From the NCBI GenBank assembly GCA_964441505.1, contig CAYTUV010000011.1, positions 36,419-100,418 on the forward strand: a DNA stretch of 64,000 nucleotides, given 5' to 3'. A program made the translations under genes and the position numbers. Position 1 is the first letter of the stretch, and each line of letters begins with the position of its first letter. Origin of the DNA: Fen-1258 sp964441505. GTDB lineage: Bacteria > Bacteroidota > Ignavibacteria > Ignavibacteriales > Melioribacteraceae. The notes under the pieces are model-generated. The model did not search any database and was not told where the DNA came from. It worked only from the letters and a program-made list of their open reading frames with translations. This document shows positions 37,273 to 44,898 of the stretch, piece by piece.

Positions 37273-37671
37273 TTATAAGTTATTGACTACTCGTCTTATT
37301 CCATTTTTAAGAATTGCTACATTGAAATTCATTAACAATCCCAATTTACAACCGGATAATTTTAAGTAAGTTAAAAGTTGTGCAAGATGCACATCATTCA
37401 ATGCTTCAACACTTTTTAATTCCAATACTAATTTATGTTCTACTATTAAATCGTCTACTATTATTACTCCTTCTTCGCTCTCGATTTCTCTTATTTTTGG
37501 CTTTATTATTTTCCACAGCCCCGATGATGTGAAATCTTCTGAACTTAAAAATCGTGCCACTTTATCGTGACTTATTTCTCCTTCTACTAATATCGATAAA
37601 CCTGTCGCTGTTGTATATGAAAATGAACTTATCAGATAATCTGTATATGTTTCTAAGAGTTGCTTATTCAT
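37273..37671 (-). pseudogene. Chimeric ORF: transposase N-terminus fused to GxxExxY C-terminus
   Basis: This is an open frame of 132 codons. Residues 1 to about 71 (MNKQLLETYTDYLISSFSYT, then GEISHDKVARFLSSEDFTS and REIESEEGVII) look like the N-terminus of an IS4/IS701-like DDE transposase, as I remember that family. Residues ~75-132 (DLIVEHKLVLELKSVEALND, LLTYLKLSGCKLGLLMNF, RRVVNNL) are the C-terminal part of a GxxExxY protein. The join is near position 37455, where both parents carry similar short sequence (VDD / VDLIVE). It likely formed when an IS that had inserted in the GxxExxY gene was mostly deleted. It could still be translated, but it is neither a complete transposase nor a complete GxxExxY protein. 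Confidence 0.7.
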
Positions 37672-37743
37672 CTTGCCCTCTTATTTTTTCATTACAAACT
37701 TATGCTTATCCTATTCTTATTTCACCTCTTTGCGTAAGGTGAG

Positions 37744-37911
37744 TTAATAAATTAAAGGCATAGGTTTTTCTTTTTCGATATACAAACCAGCTTTGTTAAT
37801 TTCATAAAACAGTGATTCTCGATATGCCGATTCAAGTAAACCGGGACCAAGAGCAATATGAATTTTAAGCGCTAACCCAATTACAATATTCGAAAGCTCG
37901 TTTTCATTCAT
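37744..37911 (-). pseudogene. GxxExxY protein, N-terminal fragment
   Basis: It has 55 codons from an ATG at 37909-37911 to TAA at 37744-37746. The peptide contains IHIALGPGLLESAYRESLFY, the GxxExxY signature (GLLESAY), then IEKEKPMPLIY and a stop. The middle ~18 residues of the family are missing, and the C-terminal part is found in the chimeric ORF at 37273-37671. The break at PLIY marks the probable IS insertion point, near 37743. It is too short to work alone. Confidence 0.8.
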
Positions 37912-37913
37912 AC

Positions 37914-37948
37914 TTTTATTTTGCGTCCTTTGCGCGAACTTAGCGGTT
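37914..37948 (-). repeat. Right imperfect inverted repeat of the GxxExxY cassette
   Basis: Read on the minus strand it starts AACCGCTAAGTTCGCG and ends CGCAAAATAAAA. It begins only 15 bases after the FeoB GTPase stop codon. It is partner to the left repeat at 37234-37271. Confidence 0.5.
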
Positions 37949-37963
37949 ATGCTTTAAGTGTCC

Positions 37964-38755
37964 TCATTCGCTAAAATTTTCTACCGGTTTCAGATTACCT
38001 ATCTCACCCGTCCTTATTGCATCGATAACTTTTTGATCACCCTCTAACAGACGTAAAGCAATCCAGCGGGTGTTAGGTAAATTAGGAAACGTCTCCGCAA
38101 TTTTTTTGTTCAGTTCATCAACGGCATGCGATACATTTTTAATTTCGCTGCTGAGGCGGTGAGGCTTACAAATGTATTGTCCGGTTGCAACGTCATGTAT
38201 GTTTTTTAACAATTCCGGAACGCCTATACCCTGCCGCGCAGCCGTAGCCACAACGGGAATGCCAAGTTGTTTTGAAAGTAATCGATTATCAATCTGAATT
38301 TTATGGCGCTCGGCTTCGTCAATAAGATTAACGCAAAGTACCGCACGATCCGTGATTTCAAGAACCTGAAGCACCAGATTAAGATTTCTTTCTAATCGTG
38401 TTGCATCAACAACAATCACTGTAACATCTGGCTGTCCGAATAAAATAAAATCTCTGGCTACTTCCTCATCATCACTTGTAGAGAGTAATGAGTAAGTTCC
38501 AGGAAGATCGACAATTTTAAACCGTTTATCACCGAACTTGAATCCGCCTTCCGCACGGCCAACTGTTTTACCTGGCCAATTGCCTGTGTGCTGTCTCAAA
38601 CCGGTTAGGTTATTGAAGACTGTGCTTTTTCCCGTATTTGGATTTCCAGCAAGAGCAACAACATAGTCGAACTCGGACATATCAATTCCGAGTTTTACAA
38701 GATTTGCTAAGTTGTGTGCCGGGCATGTTGCACAGTTACTATTTTCATTACTCAT
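37964..38755 (-). CDS. feoB: FeoB GTPase domain encoded separately
   Basis: These 263 residues hold the N-terminal G domain and helical GDI-like region of FeoB. G1 is GNPNTGKST (about residues 36-44), with HTGNWPGKTVG (the FeoB switch I), G3 DLPGTYSLLS, G4 NLIDEA and G5 ATAARQG. A cysteine-rich start (NCATCPAHN) precedes it. No membrane helix follows; the frame stops after KPVENFSE. It lies 64 bases downstream of the DtxR-FeoA gene. Its membrane partner is the next functional gene, 35789-37207. Confidence 0.92.
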   Translation of the reverse strand: MSNENSNCATCPAHNLANLVKLGIDMSEFDYVVALAGNPNTGKSTVFNNLTGLRQHTGNWPGKTVGRAEGGFKFGDKRFKIVDLPGTYSLLSTSDDEEVARDFILFGQPDVTVIVVDATRLERNLNLVLQVLEITDRAVLCVNLIDEAERHKIQIDNRLLSKQLGIPVVATAARQGIGVPELLKNIHDVATGQYICKPHRLSSEIKNVSHAVDELNKKIAETFPNLPNTRWIALRLLEGDQKVIDAIRTGEIGNLKPVENFSE

Positions 38756-38819
38756 AAATTTTCTTTCGCTTAATTCCCCATCATTCTACTACTAAATAAA
38801 GAGCAGTTGATGAAGCCGT

Positions 38820-39833
38820 TTATATTCGTTTAATATAAATAAGATTCGACTGATTTTTTCTGAGAGCAATTGTAGCACCCCTGATTTCATAGCCGGTTGG
38901 ATCTCCGCTCAAGCTTTTTAATTGTGCTTTTACAATTGTGCCCGGAACAACTCCGAAGTCAAGCAGTCTTCTTCTCTGTTGCCCGCGCATCGCTCTCGAA
39001 ATTCCGACTATCATTGCAGCTTCATCCTGTCTGAGAGCAGATAACGATTCAAATTTTTCTTTTACTACTTGATTTTCTGAAATCGGAATCACCGTTACAT
39101 TCGAAGCGAGAATAGGGGCAAGCAAACATTCCTCGCCATCAGCTTCAAACCGGATTTTATTTTTGGAATTCTCTAATAAGTAAATCTGCATTCCCGGATA
39201 TAACCCCAAAGCGGAAAGCTGCGCGTAAACTTCTTTTGGTTCATCTTCGATATGAAGTATCGCTGCAACTTTTCCATTTTCAAGATTATTAAGAGTTACT
39301 CCTTCTCTTTTAGGAATTTCACCTGTAATTGACGGAATGGGATCACCGTGCGGATCTACCAATGGATTACCGAGTCTGGCGGCTAATTTATCTGCCTCCT
39401 CACGTGTAGTTTCGTGTTCTTTCTTTTCTGCAACTGAATGCCAATCAGTTTCCTGAACGCTTGTATTATCTGCCAGATGTCTTTCCCACAGCCTGTGAAT
39501 TCTAATTATGCGCAATGCATAAGAACGGCCCTGAGGTGAGAGAGAGATTCTATTTTCACTTGACGAAATCAAATCCATTGCTTCAAGATTTGAGATTACC
39601 TTTGCGGTTTTCTCACCACCTATAGATAAACTACCGCTAATGCTGTTCAGTGAACAGTCAACACCTTTGTACTCGCAGTCATATAGATGCTTAAGTGCAT
39701 CCTCAATTAATTCCCTCGATCTGTCTTTTCGCATTCTCGTTATTTTTGAAACAATACCATGATCCGGTAGAAAAAGAGCTATCAAAATAGCAAGTGATAA
39801 AATTCCAGCTAATAACGCCATCAATGGATCCAA
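38820..39833 (-). CDS. Membrane-anchored DtxR-like regulator fused to FeoA domains
   Basis: This is a 337-residue protein. Residues ~4-23 are one hydrophobic helix (ALLAGILSLAILIALFLP). Residues ~35-105 are a DtxR/MntR-type winged helix (DCSLNSISGSLSIGGEKTAK, VISNLEAMDLISSS). The metal-binding/dimer domain follows, with HRLWERHLAD, EKKEHETT and GNPLVDPHGDPIP. Two SH3-like FeoA domains come next, about 185-260 and 265-337 (DFGVVPGTIVKAQLKSL, GATIALRK). It is the first gene of the iron operon, so it probably senses Fe(II) and regulates or assists FeoB. A membrane-tethered DtxR is uncommon. The start ATG is the first in frame; a later start would remove the helix. Confidence 0.8.
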   Translation of the reverse strand: MDPLMALLAGILSLAILIALFLPDHGIVSKITRMRKDRSRELIEDALKHLYDCEYKGVDCSLNSISGSLSIGGEKTAKVISNLEAMDLISSSENRISLSPQGRSYALRIIRIHRLWERHLADNTSVQETDWHSVAEKKEHETTREEADKLAARLGNPLVDPHGDPIPSITGEIPKREGVTLNNLENGKVAAILHIEDEPKEVYAQLSALGLYPGMQIYLLENSKNKIRFEADGEECLLAPILASNVTVIPISENQVVKEKFESLSALRQDEAAMIVGISRAMRGQQRRRLLDFGVVPGTIVKAQLKSLSGDPTGYEIRGATIALRKNQSNLIYIKRI

Positions 39834-40042
39834 AATTTTCTCCTAACTGAATCTTTCCATTATCAATTTACTTCTACAAACATTCTATATCAAGAAACGA
39901 ATTCATGGACAGAATAATTCCCTATAAAGTAATTGAACAAGATTATGTCGAATCAACTATGAAACCTAAACGGAATAAATCATGTTTAGATGATGTGTGA
40001 CTTAAAAAATTACTATTTTTGGAACCAACTTTTGGAGAATAA
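39834..40042. promoter_or_regulatory. Divergent control region between the iron operon and mrp
   Basis: This is a 209-base A/T-rich region. On the plus strand TATTTTTG at 40014-40021 fits the Bacteroidota -7 element TAnnTTTG, 21 bases before the mrp ATG, but a matching TTG at -33 is not clear. TGGAG precedes the mrp start. I could not find a convincing iron-box palindrome for the iron operon by eye. Confidence 0.4.
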
Positions 40043-41134
40043 ATGACAATCACAGTCGATTCTGTAATCAAAGCGCTTAGCAAGGTAAACGACCCCGATC
40101 TTCACAAGGACCTTGTAACACTTGGAATGATTAAGGATGTAAAAATAGATGGCAGAAATGTTGCGGCAACAGTTGAACTCACTACCCCGGCTTGTCCGCT
40201 CAAAGATAAAATTGAGAAAGATTGTATGGATGCAATCAAAAAGGAAATTCCGGGTGTTGGATTAATTGCGATCACGATGAGTGCAAAGGTTCAAGCAAGT
40301 AAAAATCAAAGGATGAGCGAGATTTTACCCGGAGTAAAAAATACAATAGCTGTTGCCAGCGGTAAAGGCGGAGTTGGTAAAAGTACCGTCGCGGTAAATC
40401 TGGCCGTCGCACTTGCACTTGATGGCGCAAAGGTTGGTCTCATTGACGCAGATATTTATGGCCCAAGCATTCCAATGATGTTAGGCATTACCGATAAACC
40501 AAAAATTTATCAGGACACGGCAACTGCAAAGATGATTCCTCTCGAGAACTACGGTGTGAAACTAATGTCTATTGGTTTTTTAATTGATGATGATGCACCG
40601 GTTATCTGGCGCGGACCTATGGCAAGCGGAGCGATTAAACAATTCATGAGCGATGTTCAATGGGGTGAGCTTGATTATTTAATTTTTGATCTCCCCCCGG
40701 GGACAGGCGATATTCAGCTGACACTCGTTCAGACAATTCCCCTCACAGGTGCAGTTGTTGTTACTACACCTCAAGATGTTTCTATAATTGATGTGAAGAA
40801 AGCAGTTAAAATGTTTCAGCGCGTTAATGTTCCGATTCTTGGCATTGTTGAAAATATGAGTTATTTTTTGGCACCGGATACCGGAACCCGATACGATATT
40901 TTCGGTACGGACGGAGGTAAAAAACTTGCGACAGAACTTTCGATGCCATTGTTAGGGCAATTACCAATTCATCAGAATATCCGTGAAGGCGGAGATATTG
41001 GCAAGCCGATAGTTTTTGATAAACCGGAATCTGAACAAGCTGAAAAGATTTTGGGAATAAGCAGAAACATGGCGGCAGAAATAAGCAAAGTAAATTTTGC
41101 CTCCTCGGCACCTAAAATTGAAATCGAATTTTAA
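40043..41134 (+). CDS. mrp: Mrp/ApbC-type P-loop ATPase, Fe-S cluster carrier
   Basis: This 363-residue protein has an N-terminal MIP18/DUF59 domain (DPDLHKDLVTLGMIKDV, residues ~17-33) and a SIMIBI P-loop ATPase. The deviant Walker A is ASGKGGVGKSTVAVNLAVAL near residue 105. DADIYGPSIPMMLG, IWRGPMASGAIKQF and FDLPPGTGD are also present. Family members carry or insert Fe-S clusters. The C-terminal CPxC motif found in many Mrp proteins is replaced here (NMSYFLAPDTG), so cluster binding, if any, uses other residues. It is followed after 23 bases by a NifU-domain scaffold gene. Confidence 0.92.
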   Translation: MTITVDSVIKALSKVNDPDLHKDLVTLGMIKDVKIDGRNVAATVELTTPACPLKDKIEKDCMDAIKKEIPGVGLIAITMSAKVQASKNQRMSEILPGVKNTIAVASGKGGVGKSTVAVNLAVALALDGAKVGLIDADIYGPSIPMMLGITDKPKIYQDTATAKMIPLENYGVKLMSIGFLIDDDAPVIWRGPMASGAIKQFMSDVQWGELDYLIFDLPPGTGDIQLTLVQTIPLTGAVVVTTPQDVSIIDVKKAVKMFQRVNVPILGIVENMSYFLAPDTGTRYDIFGTDGGKKLATELSMPLLGQLPIHQNIREGGDIGKPIVFDKPESEQAEKILGISRNMAAEISKVNFASSAPKIEIEF

Positions 41135-41157
41135 GATTTATTTCGAAGGAGAATGGT

Positions 41158-41394
41158 ATGAACGACGTGATGCGCGAAAAAGTTGAAATAGCTCTGCAAA
41201 CAATAAGACCATATTTGAAGGCAGACGGCGGGGATGTTGAGCTTGTTCGTGTTACTCTGGAAGGAATTGTTGAAGTGAAACTGACTGGTGCCTGCAGTGA
41301 CTGCCCGATGTCTCAGATGACACTGCGCGCCGGTGTTGAAAGAGCATTAATAAAAGAAGTACCAGGAATTAGAAGAGTAGAAGCTGTCAACTGA
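41158..41394 (+). CDS. NifU C-terminal-domain protein (Fe-S scaffold)
   Basis: This 78-residue protein corresponds to the NifU/Nfu C-terminal domain, which holds a cluster at a CxxC motif: GACSDCPMSQMTL, near residues 45-48. RPYLKADGGDVELVRV is the standard N-terminal motif. An AAGGAGA ribosome site precedes the ATG. The gene is cotranscribed with mrp. Its last codons and stop form part of an intrinsic terminator stem. Confidence 0.95.
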   Translation: MNDVMREKVEIALQTIRPYLKADGGDVELVRVTLEGIVEVKLTGACSDCPMSQMTLRAGVERALIKEVPGIRRVEAVN

Positions 41395-41406
41395 CAGCTT
41401 TTTTTT
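41381..41406 (+). terminator. Terminator overlapping the stop of the NifU-domain gene
   Basis: AAGCTGTCA...TGACAGCTT (41381-41400) followed by a run of eight T. The stem includes the last three sense codons and the TGA, so a ribosome finishing the gene would disturb the hairpin. Confidence 0.75.
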
Positions 41407-41430
41407 CGCAATTTAGAAAAGGAAATAATC

Positions 41431-42186
41431 ATGCGTAAAAAAGTTATTGCCGGTAACTGGAAAATGAACAACGATCTTAATGGAACCGTGAGCCTGATTT
41501 CGGATATTAAGAAAGAGTTTAATGGAAAAAATATTAATGCGGAAGCAATTGTCTGTCCTCCATTCATTAATCTCGAAACAGCTCACGCACTATTGAAAGA
41601 TTCACCAATTAAACTTGGTGCACAGAATCTCTACTTTGAAGAGAGCGGTGCATTCACAGGAGAAATTTCTCCATCAATGTTAAAGAGTACCGGCTGTGAA
41701 TACGTGATTCTCGGTCACTCCGAAAGAAGAACGATTTTTGGTGAGAACGATCAGGTGATCAACAAAAAAATCAAAATCGCAGTTAAGCATGGATTGAAAC
41801 CGATCTTCTGCATTGGCGAAACACTGGAAGAAAGAGAAAAAGGTGTAACATTCAAAGTGATAGAGACTCAGGTTACAAACGGACTCAAAGAATTAACAGA
41901 AGGTGAACTGGAACATCTTATAGTTGCCTACGAACCGGTCTGGGCTATAGGAACAGGTAGAAATGCAACACCACAACAGGCACAGGAGGTTCATCTCTTC
42001 ATACGCGGATTAATCAGCAAGATATATTCTCAAGATTTCGCAAATCAATTGGTTATTCAGTATGGCGGAAGTGTTAAAGCCGACAATGCAAAAGAACTCC
42101 TTTCACAGCCAGACATTGATGGAGCATTGGTAGGAGGCGCGTGTCTTAATGCAGATTCATTCGTTAAAATAATAGAAGCAGCATAA
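41431..42186 (+). CDS. tpiA: Triosephosphate isomerase
   Basis: This 251-residue enzyme interconverts dihydroxyacetone phosphate and glyceraldehyde 3-phosphate. Catalytic Lys is in AGNWKMNNDL (residues 7-16), the catalytic His in ILGHSERR near 95, and Glu in AYEPVWAIGTG near 167, which leads into the phosphate-gripping loop. YGGSVKADNAKEL and GALVGGACL complete the phosphate site. AAGGAA precedes the ATG. A terminator stands before it and another after it. Confidence 0.97.
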   Translation: MRKKVIAGNWKMNNDLNGTVSLISDIKKEFNGKNINAEAIVCPPFINLETAHALLKDSPIKLGAQNLYFEESGAFTGEISPSMLKSTGCEYVILGHSERRTIFGENDQVINKKIKIAVKHGLKPIFCIGETLEEREKGVTFKVIETQVTNGLKELTEGELEHLIVAYEPVWAIGTGRNATPQQAQEVHLFIRGLISKIYSQDFANQLVIQYGGSVKADNAKELLSQPDIDGALVGGACLNADSFVKIIEAA

Positions 42187-42217
42187 ACAATTTGCAAAAT
42201 CCTTCTTTATCCTCAAA

Positions 42218-42245
42218 ATGGGCTCAAATTGAGCCCATAATTTTT
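42218..42245. terminator. Terminator after tpiA
   Basis: ATGGGCTCAA-A-TTGAGCCCAT is a near-perfect 10-bp inverted repeat, with the innermost pairs acting as loop, followed by AATTTTT. It starts 31 bases after the tpiA stop. Confidence 0.75.
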
Positions 42246-42254
42246 GGAATTATA

Positions 42255-42286
42255 TTGATACCCCCCCTCTCGATTTCGTATATTTG
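42255..42286 (+). promoter_or_regulatory. Bacteroidota-type promoter for the GH2-like gene
   Basis: TTG (42255-42257), 21 bases, then TATATTTG (42279-42286) match the -33/-7 form TTG-N19..21-TAnnTTTG. It overlaps the GTG that would be a longer start of the next gene, which favours the ATG at 42316. Confidence 0.5.
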
Positions 42287-42315
42287 TGGCGTTTATTTGG
42301 AAAATTTACGGGATT

Positions 42316-44889
42316 ATGACAAAACATCTTAAGTACCTCATCGCCCTTACGGCCTTACTACAAAGTCTAATTTTTGCTCAAATCAAAGTTACTTCACTTC
42401 CCCAGAATCAGGATGGCATTTTTGATCCGGTTTTCTTTGATAAGAATGAATTCCGGAATGTTGAGCTCTTGAACACCGGCTGGTCGGTTTTTCATGAAAA
42501 TGATGCGGACAACAAAATTACAGCTTCTGTTCCGGCAGTCTTTGAAGGTGAAGAATCTCTCACCTTTGAAAAAAGAATCACACTTACAACTGAACAAATT
42601 CAAAATTCACAACTCGTTTTGGGATTTTTGGGTTTAAATTACTCTGCTGATATTTCAATTAACGGTTATAACATTTACAAACATACGGGCGGTTCTTATC
42701 CTTTCGAACTTGCTTTACCAAAAGATATTTTAAAAGAAAATTCCCGAATAACTATAAAAGTTAATTCAAAACTCAATTCCGAGAATTCGATCCCGTCAGT
42801 ACAAAGATTCCTGTTCTCAAGTTTGGGCGGCGGAATTATCAGAAATGTTTATCTCAAAACTGTTTCTCTTTTCCATGTTACATACAACTCATATTCTATT
42901 TCATTCGATCCGGGATTTTCAAGGGTAAGTATTAATTTTAGAATTGGAATCGGTAATTCTGAATTTCAAAAAACATCTCAGATTGCGCAATCGACAAATA
43001 TTCTGGTACGGATCAATTTATTCCAGATCGGATCTTCAGTAGCACAATCAAAAGGAGATTTTGCTCAAACAATTTCTTCTGAAGATACCGAGGCTAATAT
43101 CAGTCTCGATGTTGCCAACCCGATTCTATGGTCACCTCAGACACCAAATTATTATATATGCGAGGTTAGTTTAATCCGTGACGGACAGGTGATTGATAAA
43201 ACTATCAAGCAGATTGCATTTTACCAAATCAAAAAAGATGAGAATAATTTTCTTCTGAACGGCAGTCCTTTTACCCTTCAGGGAACAACGTATTTTATTG
43301 ATGAGACATCATTAAGAAAAATGAATGCGTACAGCAAGTTAAAAGATGATCTGACTCTAATTAAAAATACCGGATTCAATGCAGTAAGATTTCCGAAAAG
43401 TTATCCTAATCCTTATGCGATCAAACTATGCCAGGAACTTGGTTTATTCGCTCTTGTCGAATTACCCATGAATTCAATACCTGAAGCAATTCTAAGTCAA
43501 AGCGATTTTCAGTTGAACGCTTCTCACTTTATGAAATCGGTTTCATCAAATTATATTGAGTATGGTAACACCATCATTTTGGGTTTAGGCAGTTCCTATC
43601 TTCCGAATTCTGAAGTAACACAAAATTTTCTTACGGTATTAGGCAGTGCTATCGAAAATAAAGGATATGCTACTTATGCTTCATTTGTGGGAGTGCAGAC
43701 GTCTCCGATCAAGCATTTAGACCTATATGGTACTGAATTATACTCACCTCTTATAGAGAACTGTGAGACAGAACTTCAAAAAGGTATTGATGCACTCGGC
43801 AAGAGTTCAATATTTATAAGTGAAGTCACTTATCCAAACTATAAAGGGAATCAAAGCGGATACCTTACAAAATATTCTTCCGACGCACAGGCAAAGTATT
43901 TTGGAGATATGATTAATCTTTCCAGAAAGTTAAAAATTTCTGGATTTTTTATTAACTCTCTCTTTGATTACAAAGGAGAATATGCATCACTATATGGAAG
44001 TTATTCCAAGAATGGATTTTACAAATTTGGAATTTTAGATAATACGCGAAATCTGAACAGTATTGGGTATAAAGTAATTGGTGCAAAACTCGGCGATAAT
44101 GCTAAAGTCACAATTCCAATCGGTACCCGCAAAGATGATAATCCAATTTTATTTATTCTTTTGGCACTGTTCCTCTCTATTCTAATGGCGGTCCTAATTA
44201 ACACCAAGAAAAAATTCAGAGAGGATTGTACACGCGCATTGCTAAGACCTTATAATTTTTTTGCAGATGTCCGCGATCATCGAATTATGTCCGGCGTTCA
44301 TACTGCAATACTTATGTTAATTGAAGCGGGCTCGGCTTCACTGCTAATTACAATCTTACTTTATTATTTCCACTCCAACATTTTACTGGAAAAAATATTT
44401 CTCTCGGCTGGTCATCATAGCTTATTGAAAATGCTGAGCTATCTGACATGGAATTTTGAAATTTGTTTTGTAGTACTATTTTTTGTTTTTATCCTGAAAT
44501 TTGCAATGATAGCTATCGTTATCAAAATAGGGTCGTTCTTCATTAAAACACGTGTAGAATTCTCGTCTATCTTTTATTCCGTGGTTTGGTCATTTCTACC
44601 ATTAACAATTTTATTGCCGGTGGAGTTAATCCTTTTTAAGTTGTTGATTAACGGAAATTTCGAATTGATAATACTGATCTCCATAGTTTTATTTTTCTTA
44701 TGGGTTTTGCAAAGGATTTTCAAAGGCATCTATGTTGTATTCGATGTTAGAGCTTTGACTGTTTACTTCTATGGAATTGCAATTATTATTCTAATTGCCG
44801 GCGGAATCATTCTCAAGTATCAGTTAACAAATTCAACATTCGATTTCATAACAAATTCAATTAAGCAGTATAATTCAATGATATTTTAG
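42316..44889 (+). CDS. GH2-like protein with C-terminal multi-pass membrane domain
   Basis: I chose the ATG at 42316, because it gives a signal peptide (MTKHLKYLIALTALLQSLIFA) and lies downstream of the promoter. The product has 857 residues. It has a GH2 sugar-binding jelly roll (~30-190, ITIKVNSKLN, LGGGIIRNVYL), an immunoglobulin-like domain (~190-305) and a GH2 TIM barrel (GFNAVRFPKSYPNPYAIKL near 355, then ELGLFALVELP). The nucleophile-like Glu is kept in FISEVTYPNY near 500, but the acid/base region reads ILGLGSSYLP near 423, where active enzymes have a GNE-type motif. The last ~230 residues hold five or six membrane helices and resemble Yip1-family proteins. It may be an inactive, membrane-bound carbohydrate-binding protein. 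Confidence 0.7.
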   Translation: MTKHLKYLIALTALLQSLIFAQIKVTSLPQNQDGIFDPVFFDKNEFRNVELLNTGWSVFHENDADNKITASVPAVFEGEESLTFEKRITLTTEQIQNSQLVLGFLGLNYSADISINGYNIYKHTGGSYPFELALPKDILKENSRITIKVNSKLNSENSIPSVQRFLFSSLGGGIIRNVYLKTVSLFHVTYNSYSISFDPGFSRVSINFRIGIGNSEFQKTSQIAQSTNILVRINLFQIGSSVAQSKGDFAQTISSEDTEANISLDVANPILWSPQTPNYYICEVSLIRDGQVIDKTIKQIAFYQIKKDENNFLLNGSPFTLQGTTYFIDETSLRKMNAYSKLKDDLTLIKNTGFNAVRFPKSYPNPYAIKLCQELGLFALVELPMNSIPEAILSQSDFQLNASHFMKSVSSNYIEYGNTIILGLGSSYLPNSEVTQNFLTVLGSAIENKGYATYASFVGVQTSPIKHLDLYGTELYSPLIENCETELQKGIDALGKSSIFISEVTYPNYKGNQSGYLTKYSSDAQAKYFGDMINLSRKLKISGFFINSLFDYKGEYASLYGSYSKNGFYKFGILDNTRNLNSIGYKVIGAKLGDNAKVTIPIGTRKDDNPILFILLALFLSILMAVLINTKKKFREDCTRALLRPYNFFADVRDHRIMSGVHTAILMLIEAGSASLLITILLYYFHSNILLEKIFLSAGHHSLLKMLSYLTWNFEICFVVLFFVFILKFAMIAIVIKIGSFFIKTRVEFSSIFYSVVWSFLPLTILLPVELILFKLLINGNFELIILISIVLFFLWVLQRIFKGIYVVFDVRALTVYFYGIAIIILIAGGIILKYQLTNSTFDFITNSIKQYNSMIF

Positions 44890-44898
44890 AGGCGCTAT

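Noticed and set aside
37217..37959. Shared TTAAGT on both sides of the GxxExxY cassette as a target-site duplication
   Set aside because: The copies (37217-37222 and 37954-37959) lie 11 and 5 bases away from the repeat ends, so they do not form a proper duplication.
42286..42315. GTG start, ten codons upstream, for the GH2-like gene
   Set aside because: The GTG is part of the probable -7 promoter element, and the ATG at 42316 begins a normal signal peptide.
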